From Sipunculus nudus (taxonomy: Eukaryota > Annelida > Sipuncula > Golfingiida > Sipunculidae): DNA of 64,000 bases. Shown here piece after piece: positions 58,504-64,000 of the stretch (within the stretch, counting starts at the first letter, position 1; each line of letters starts with the position of its first letter). Location of the stretch: positions 60,491,300 to 60,555,299 of the forward strand of contig CM049314.1 in assembly GCA_026874595.1 (NCBI GenBank), given 5' to 3'. The notes under the pieces were generated by a model. The model was not told where the DNA came from. It searched no databases and saw only the letters and a program-made list of their open reading frames with translations. The position numbers and the translations under genes are program-made.

Positions 58504-58533
58504 ATAATCAGGAGTAATATTATGCCTATTCTT

Positions 58534-59738
58534 TCACACTATCAGTTCACTTTTACTTTATACAAAAGTTTCCCAGCAAAACCATCCCAGTACACATTCG
58601 CAGTATCTCGCAAACGGCTGTCATGTCTCTGCGTATTAATTGGTAAACACAGTCTGTTTACCATAACATGGCCGCGTGACCGGAGGTCCGATTGTGAGCC
58701 GCAACACGCGATGTTTCAGCCAGCGGGAACATGTATTACATTTTTAGGCCAAGTCAGTGAAGTATATGTAAAAATAAAAAAAAACATAAATTTGACCCCA
58801 ATCGACCTTTTGACCTTGAAATTTGACCTTGAAATTCAAATGCCGTTTTGGTAACCCGGTGTTTCTGGAACCTTCCACCATGGTGATACTTTCTAGCGTG
58901 AACAAAATATGCTCAAGTGTTTTCTAAGCATATTTTAGGAGGTTGGTCGGTCGACTAAAAAGAGTTCCCCGGGAATGCAGGTGTCTGCCACGTGGGCGGT
59001 CCTTACTGAGGGATGCTCCACAAAACGTGTTTGCATTCACTCAGTAGTCCATACTCCCGGGTTCGTTTGTGCAGAAGTTCCCGCCAACCCATGTTTGGAT
59101 TCCATAGCTTCACTCGTGACGCCATATTTGTGAATTATCCTAGAAGTCCGTCCTGGACTCGGATCATGAGGCGGATCCACACCAAAATCAACCAATTCTT
59201 CATTGGCCCATTCCCGAGGTAAAACCGGACACCGGTCTGGGCTCGCCGAGGCCAGAAGAATGCGTATCTAAACAACAAACATGGGATACTACACGGCGAG
59301 AACTTTGTATCCCACCGAGACCCAAAATATTAATAAACCCACCGCATGCACACACATGCATGACTTTGAGACAGGGTGCCAATCTATAGGTGTCCATGCA
59401 AGAGTCACCAAAAACAATAGAGTGGAAAACGAACAACAATTAAAAGAACATATGTAATATATGGACGATAATACCATACAATCGATGTATATTATGTTAT
59501 GCTTAATAAATCATGTTTACTAATAAAAATGAGTTTACAATTAGATTTGTAGATCTAGATTAGAAGTCCTATATTAGTAAAAATAGAAATAGAATACACA
59601 TGCAGATATATAAAAATACACGCACCAAAAAATACGCAAGACTTATGATCAACAAAAATTTTATTATCACAAACAACAACGAACAGTGATGTACAAATGG
59701 CCATTTCCCCCCCCCCCCCCCCCCCAAAAAAAAAAACA
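58534..59738. other. Non-coding stretch
   Basis: Includes a 19-base C run followed by A's (59707-59736). The ORFs here lack recognisable features. Confidence 0.5.
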
Positions 59739-59890
59739 CAAGCGGATAAAAGGAGTTTACGGAGCTGAAACGCACGAACCGCTTGTTCATTTCGGTTCAC
59801 CAAGGTCAGTTGTACATATCATGCCACACCTGCAACTATGAAATTGACAACGACAAGCAAAACGTGGTCACCTGAACCCTAGAAACTGCC
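59739..59890. repeat. Dispersed repeat D, copy 1
   Basis: Matches 61631-61800: caagcggataaaaggag, agctgaaacgcacga, gttcatttcggttcaccaag, gccacacctg, gaaccctagaaa. Direct orientation, 1.9 kb apart. Nature unknown. Confidence 0.75.
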
Positions 59891-61459
59891 CATCCCATTT
59901 GGACCCCCGATCAACCGCCATCCTCGCTTACCGCAAAAAAAAAAAAAAAAAATCCCCCGTCCCAAGGTTCGCGACTGAAAGAGGTATCTGAAAGACTGTA
60001 TCTGAGTTTTAGCATGTGTGTGATTGGTCAGTTCCTAATCAGGACATCACATACAAACTTTCAACATATTGATATATCCAAGTCATTAGTTTTATCATCC
60101 TTTGGTCATACACAGCCTCACAAGAGTTTCTTTAATCAATTTAAAATTTTAGAAATAGTATATTTTTTCTGCATACACAAATGAAATATGTTCACTAACT
60201 AACATATTATATTTCACCATTTTTATATTAAATTCTAAATATTCTTTTTATTTTCTTTGTAATCGTGGAAGTTTTTTTTTATAAAGTTTGAGAATTTGCA
60301 TATATTGTATCCAAGCCAAAACCAGAAGGATACAATTTTTACATTTGTAAACTTTGAATACTAACAAGAGGGAGGGGCTTTAAAATGAGCAATATGGGTG
60401 GCTCTCGGTGGTTGTTGGTGGCTCTCGGTGAAAAAAAAAAACTGACCTCTTCACATTCCTATTAATAACGATGCCCTTTAGATCACTAAGACCATTGTCC
60501 ATCGCCCCGACACACCATAATACATTGAGGAGCGCAGAGCTTCTAAATGAACTGGAAGGAAAATTGAGTGGTGTCGGAAATCCCGGATAACTAGAAATCT
60601 CCATTCTAGGGAACGCAAGCCTCCGCCATGTCGGACTTCCTATATTGTGGGCACTTAATCGTGCCAGAGTTTTTACTCCCCGTGTGTATAGTTGGGGTAA
60701 CTAAAATGTAATATTCATTGTTAGTTATCTTTTACCATTAAAAGCCGTATATTTGTCGTTTTCGGTTGCCATGTAAGCACGCTCAGGACGGTTTATGTAG
60801 GTCAGAGTGATCTATTTCCGGGTCCGGTAAAGGTCGGCCCATTTAGTGGCGTCAAGACGGAGCAAGCATTAAATATTGTGGGGCAGCAGAGAATGTTAGG
60901 CATTAAATGTATGAGGAAAAGTATATTGGTTTAGATGGGGGGGACAGGAGACTTTTAATATTTTTTTTTCTCAGAGGTAGTCAACATTTTTTTGTGTTGT
61001 TTGAGGAGAATGAATGTGTCGGTGCTGATGGTGTGGGCATGGCTCGGCAGGTGGCGACATCTGTGGTGCACTATAGTAAACTTCAGAAGCTGGTCTCCAG
61101 CGGAAAATCGAGATGTGGAACCCCCTGTTTTTTCTGGAATAAAATAAAATTTCAGGTGTTGATCTTGAGTTTGATGTATAACATGATGCCAAACACTCGA
61201 TAGCAAAAACATTCTCAGTGCACCCAATGTGTGCCCCTTATATGATAATATATAAGGCTTGGAAATACGTCCCTCTAACCTATAGTAGTGTATAAGTTTA
61301 ACCTGTTTTTTTTTCCTTTTTAATTAAATGTTCATCTGCAGAGAGAGATATATAGATCGACTGGATTATTATTACTATTATTATGTGTATGACGTGGTGT
61401 CATACATTAGTCAGATTGCATATTCGTGTAATAAAGATTTATCTATACATAACCAGCTT
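59891..61459. other. Non-coding stretch
   Basis: AT-rich, with an A run (59935-59952). The 74-98-codon frames at 60380-61227 overlap one another on both strands and show no motif, so no gene is called. Confidence 0.45.
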
Positions 61460-61612
61460 GTTTTTGTTGAATACATAAATAATACTTGTGTATGATATAG
61501 TAGTAATTAATCATTTAATTAATACCAGGGCCTGTTTAGGTATAATTTAGCAGGTTCCCGCGGAATGAAATTTTAATAATAATTTTTTAATTTAATTGTC
61601 AAAAAGTGGTCA
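61460..61612. repeat. Dispersed repeat E, copy 1
   Basis: Matches 62140-62292: tacataaataatact, gatatagtagtaat, attaataccagggcc, agcaggttcccgcggaatga, and aatttaattgtcaaaaagt. Direct orientation, about 680 bp apart, flanking repeat D copy 2. Confidence 0.7.
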
Positions 61613-61630
61613 TTTTTTTATCAAACAATA

Positions 61631-61800
61631 CCACAAGCGGATAAAAGAAGTATACGCAGCTGAAACGCACGACCCGCATGTTCATTTCGGTTCACCAAGG
61701 TCAGGCGTACATTTCACGCCACACCTGCTACAATGAAATTGACAAGCTTACAATGAAATTGACAAAGACAAGCCATGCGTGGCCACCAGAACCCTAGAAA
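61631..61800. repeat. Dispersed repeat D, copy 2
   Basis: Second copy of 59739-59890, with a local duplication of acaatgaaattgacaa. It lies between the two copies of repeat E. Confidence 0.75.
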
Positions 61801-62139
61801 AGTGACAGATACCCTCGTGTTTACATGTAAATGACTATTGATAACGAGTGCCTGTAATCCCACTACAGTTTTTTTTCGAACCAGCAATCTGAACGCCCAT
61901 GCAATGATATAAATATAAGTAGAAATTAAACTTCAAAATAACGGCATTTAAATCTGCTGACGTCATATTTCTAATGACTAAATAGTAAAGAACATATATA
62001 GCTATGAATAATGACATTCAAATTCGACTTTTTACTCCCAGAAACCGCCTGTCTTTACTGAAAGTCAAACCAACCCGAAATCCCTGTGACGTCATAATTA
62101 TTCACACACATTTTTTTGTGGGGATGTGTGTGTATAAAA

Positions 62140-62292
62140 TTGTTTTTTACATAAATAATACTCGTTAGTGATATACTAGTAATAAGTCTCTTAATTAATG
62201 CCTGGGCCTAATTTCGGTATAATTCTAGCAGGTTCCCACGCAATGAAATTTTTATAATTAACTTTTTTTCAATTTAATTATCAAAAAGTCCT
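62140..62292. repeat. Dispersed repeat E, copy 2
   Basis: Second copy of 61460-61612. Confidence 0.7.
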
Positions 62293-64000
62293 GAAATTTT
62301 ATTTCAAGGCTCTCTTAAAATGTTTTCCATCAATGCTTTTTTTCTGTTGGGAATTTGGTATGATTTAATAAATCACCTCCATCACACTTCGCGCTGAAAA
62401 ATGTCATTTAGGGAAAAGGTCGTGAATTTATTTAGATAACTATGAAGTCGTGAAGAACTGATCTGCTGGAAGTGTGGAATCCCCCGCCTTCATGTCCAGA
62501 CTAAAGCTGAAGTCAGACTAAAGCGGACAGCGTCACGTGGTCTAACTTTGTCGTAGTTTATGCCCGAAATAATAGGTCTAGCTGTCATCCGAATTAAATT
62601 TAAAATGTCAAGAAAAAAATGACCTGTCACATGATTCCATTTTATATGATTTTGACTTTTGCAGGTTCATAAACCAGTGTCGGTCTTTTCCGTCATTGGC
62701 CACAGGGGGCGCCACCTGTGAGGTCACATACACAGCTCCCAGCCCAGTTTAAAAAATAATTAATAAAAGAAACATAGCTCTTTTCGTTTTGAACATTGCC
62801 GGTCTCGTTGGAATCTTACCTTCAAGCGGTGTACTTTTTATACATAGAAATATATAGAACTGCACTTTGTGGAATAGAGCGCTAAAAGCATAAAAATCGG
62901 TTTCCGTAACTGCGTAGTCCGCATCCTTAATCCGTATGCGTAGTTCGCAAAAAATTGCGGCGTAGTTTTTAACTGGGTTGTTTCCATATATTAATATGGA
63001 TGGACCGCATGCATGCGAAATCCGTATCTGCACACCGCCTGAAGCGATTTTAATTTTTTACGCACAACGCATAGCAATCACCTTTTCGATTTCAGGTTTC
63101 AGCCTGAAGTTTTTCTTTTCAGGCGGCGTTGTATAAACATTATCTATATCCAGCTGGTATAACTGGCGTTTCTGACATTAATCTTTTAGAATCCAAACAT
63201 ACTAGCATATGGTTGAATTATGTTGTCCATGTTTATCATCCACAAAGTATTTTCTAAATGTTTGAAGTGTAAACACCAGTGCCGCGTAAAAAAATATTAC
63301 TAAGATAATTTCCGATATGTTTGATTCAATTCAGCTGCTGTTGCTAATATATAGAATTGTAAAATAAATAATATTATATAGTGAAATGCCTTGCATAAAA
63401 AGTGAATCTTCAGTCATCGAGCACCTATCAACACGGAATACGGATACGGATTACGTGCTTATGGAAAACAACCTTAATTCAAATTTTTTTGATCATGGCT
63501 ATAACGGAGTCCCTACCATCGGTTTCAATTTACAAATTATCTTTAGGCATGTTATTCCTATAGAAACAAAATGTTTACCTATCACCTTTGTGTTGTTGTA
63601 TTATATATTAATGTTAGAATAGTTTATATTCTATCGTATTTGAGGTGATACTAAACTGGTCTACAGGTACAAAAAAAATGAACGGGTTGGATAAGCTATA
63701 GTGAATAAAGGCTAACTGTCACCCCCCCCCCCCCCCCCACACACACACATACACACACAATCATAATAGCCTACTCAATTGCGTTTATAATTGTCGACTT
63801 CTGTCCATTTTCTTTGGGCATAGATACGTCCGAGGGCACGTTTGGTGGTCTGACCAAAGTTTGATTATACGTTTAGTTACGACCAAAGGCGTTTTAATTT
63901 CACCGGTTCACGGCTTCGGTTGAGGCAGTGGTCAGACCAAGTGTCCGCCGAAGACACCCGAAGATGAGGCGAGGTGTTTCGAGTGACGTCACAAAGTCGC
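62293..64000. other. Non-coding stretch to the end of the window
   Basis: Contains CCACAGGGGGCGCC (62699-62712), a short hairpin tccatat-atta-atatgga near 62985-63002, a 17-base C run with a CA tract (63722-63756) and a CRE-like TGACGTCA (63984-63991). The 78-codon ORF at 63386-63622 has no features and is not called. Confidence 0.45.

Larger units (their letters stand above)
55770..58533. repeat. Segmental duplication block, copy 2 (upstream flank of the broken TRIM gene)
   Basis: Collinear with 32880-35195: aatggacgaaac, atgagtatatgatcgtgcct, the donor (ccggcag|gtaagc on the minus strand), aaggtcgagctgtgt, ataccatcatccccagatta, and cgagctgtgagcccgactga. It differs by a roughly 400-bp tandem-repeat insertion (about 57705-58120) and a SINE (58261-58503). 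Confidence 0.75.

Noticed and set aside
1-64000. CRISPR array, bacterial operons, rRNA genes
   Set aside because: No direct-repeat/spacer pattern with constant short repeats, no operon structure and no rRNA sequence that I recognise; the window is eukaryotic.

Overview
The window is AT-rich animal nuclear DNA. Coding exons are few and separated by long repeat-filled stretches, with intron-type splice signals, AATAAA poly(A) signals, a tRNA-derived SINE, a decayed non-LTR retrotransposon and many tandem-repeat families. The RING / two B-box / coiled-coil / NHL-like (TRIM-type) proteins and the tandem-cored mobile repeats suggest a lophotrochozoan, most likely a bivalve mollusc. That assignment is inference; no species is claimed.

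Layout. (1) 1-23494: a head-to-tail array of a 7.1 kb unit, three complete copies (1-7099, 7100-14213, 14214-21326) plus a fourth cut off at 23494. I found only about four differences between copies. Each complete unit carries one TRIM-like gene with a non-coding 5' exon, one large coding exon and an AATAAA near the unit end; it also has a minisatellite, a cluster of octamer motifs and several hairpins. The fourth unit stops before the gene. All three genes share a frame break that separates the last propeller blades. (2) 23495-29160: mostly non-coding, with a purine-only coiled-coil-like repeat exon (25.6-26.4 kb), a possible minus-strand exon (26.7-26.8 kb) and a diverged tandem repeat (27.9-28.9 kb). 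(3) 29161-33120: an intact minus-strand TRIM-like gene of 607 residues with a 2.1 kb 5'-UTR intron. (4) 35.2-36.4 kb: dead LINE reverse transcriptase. (5) 39.8-43.7 kb: a large tandem-cored element with 12-bp terminal inverted repeats and a 3' hairpin. (6) 43774-56030: a second, broken minus-strand TRIM gene whose matching 5' splice donor lies 10.4 kb upstream, because its first intron is full of repeats. (7) 55.8-58.5 kb: upstream flank paralogous to 32.9-35.2 kb, with a SINE present here and absent from the paralogue. (8) 58.5-64 kb: no convincing genes, some dispersed duplicate segments.

How it fits together. The window looks like a young TRIM-family expansion locus. It shows two modes of duplication: a recent homogenised 7.1 kb tandem array, and an older segmental duplication of a divergent TRIM gene with its 5' exon, one copy intact and one dead. 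Such proteins are usually ubiquitin E3 ligases, and TRIM expansions are often linked to innate immunity; that role is inference here. Tandem-cored mobile elements account for most of the remaining DNA and for the size difference between the two duplicated loci.
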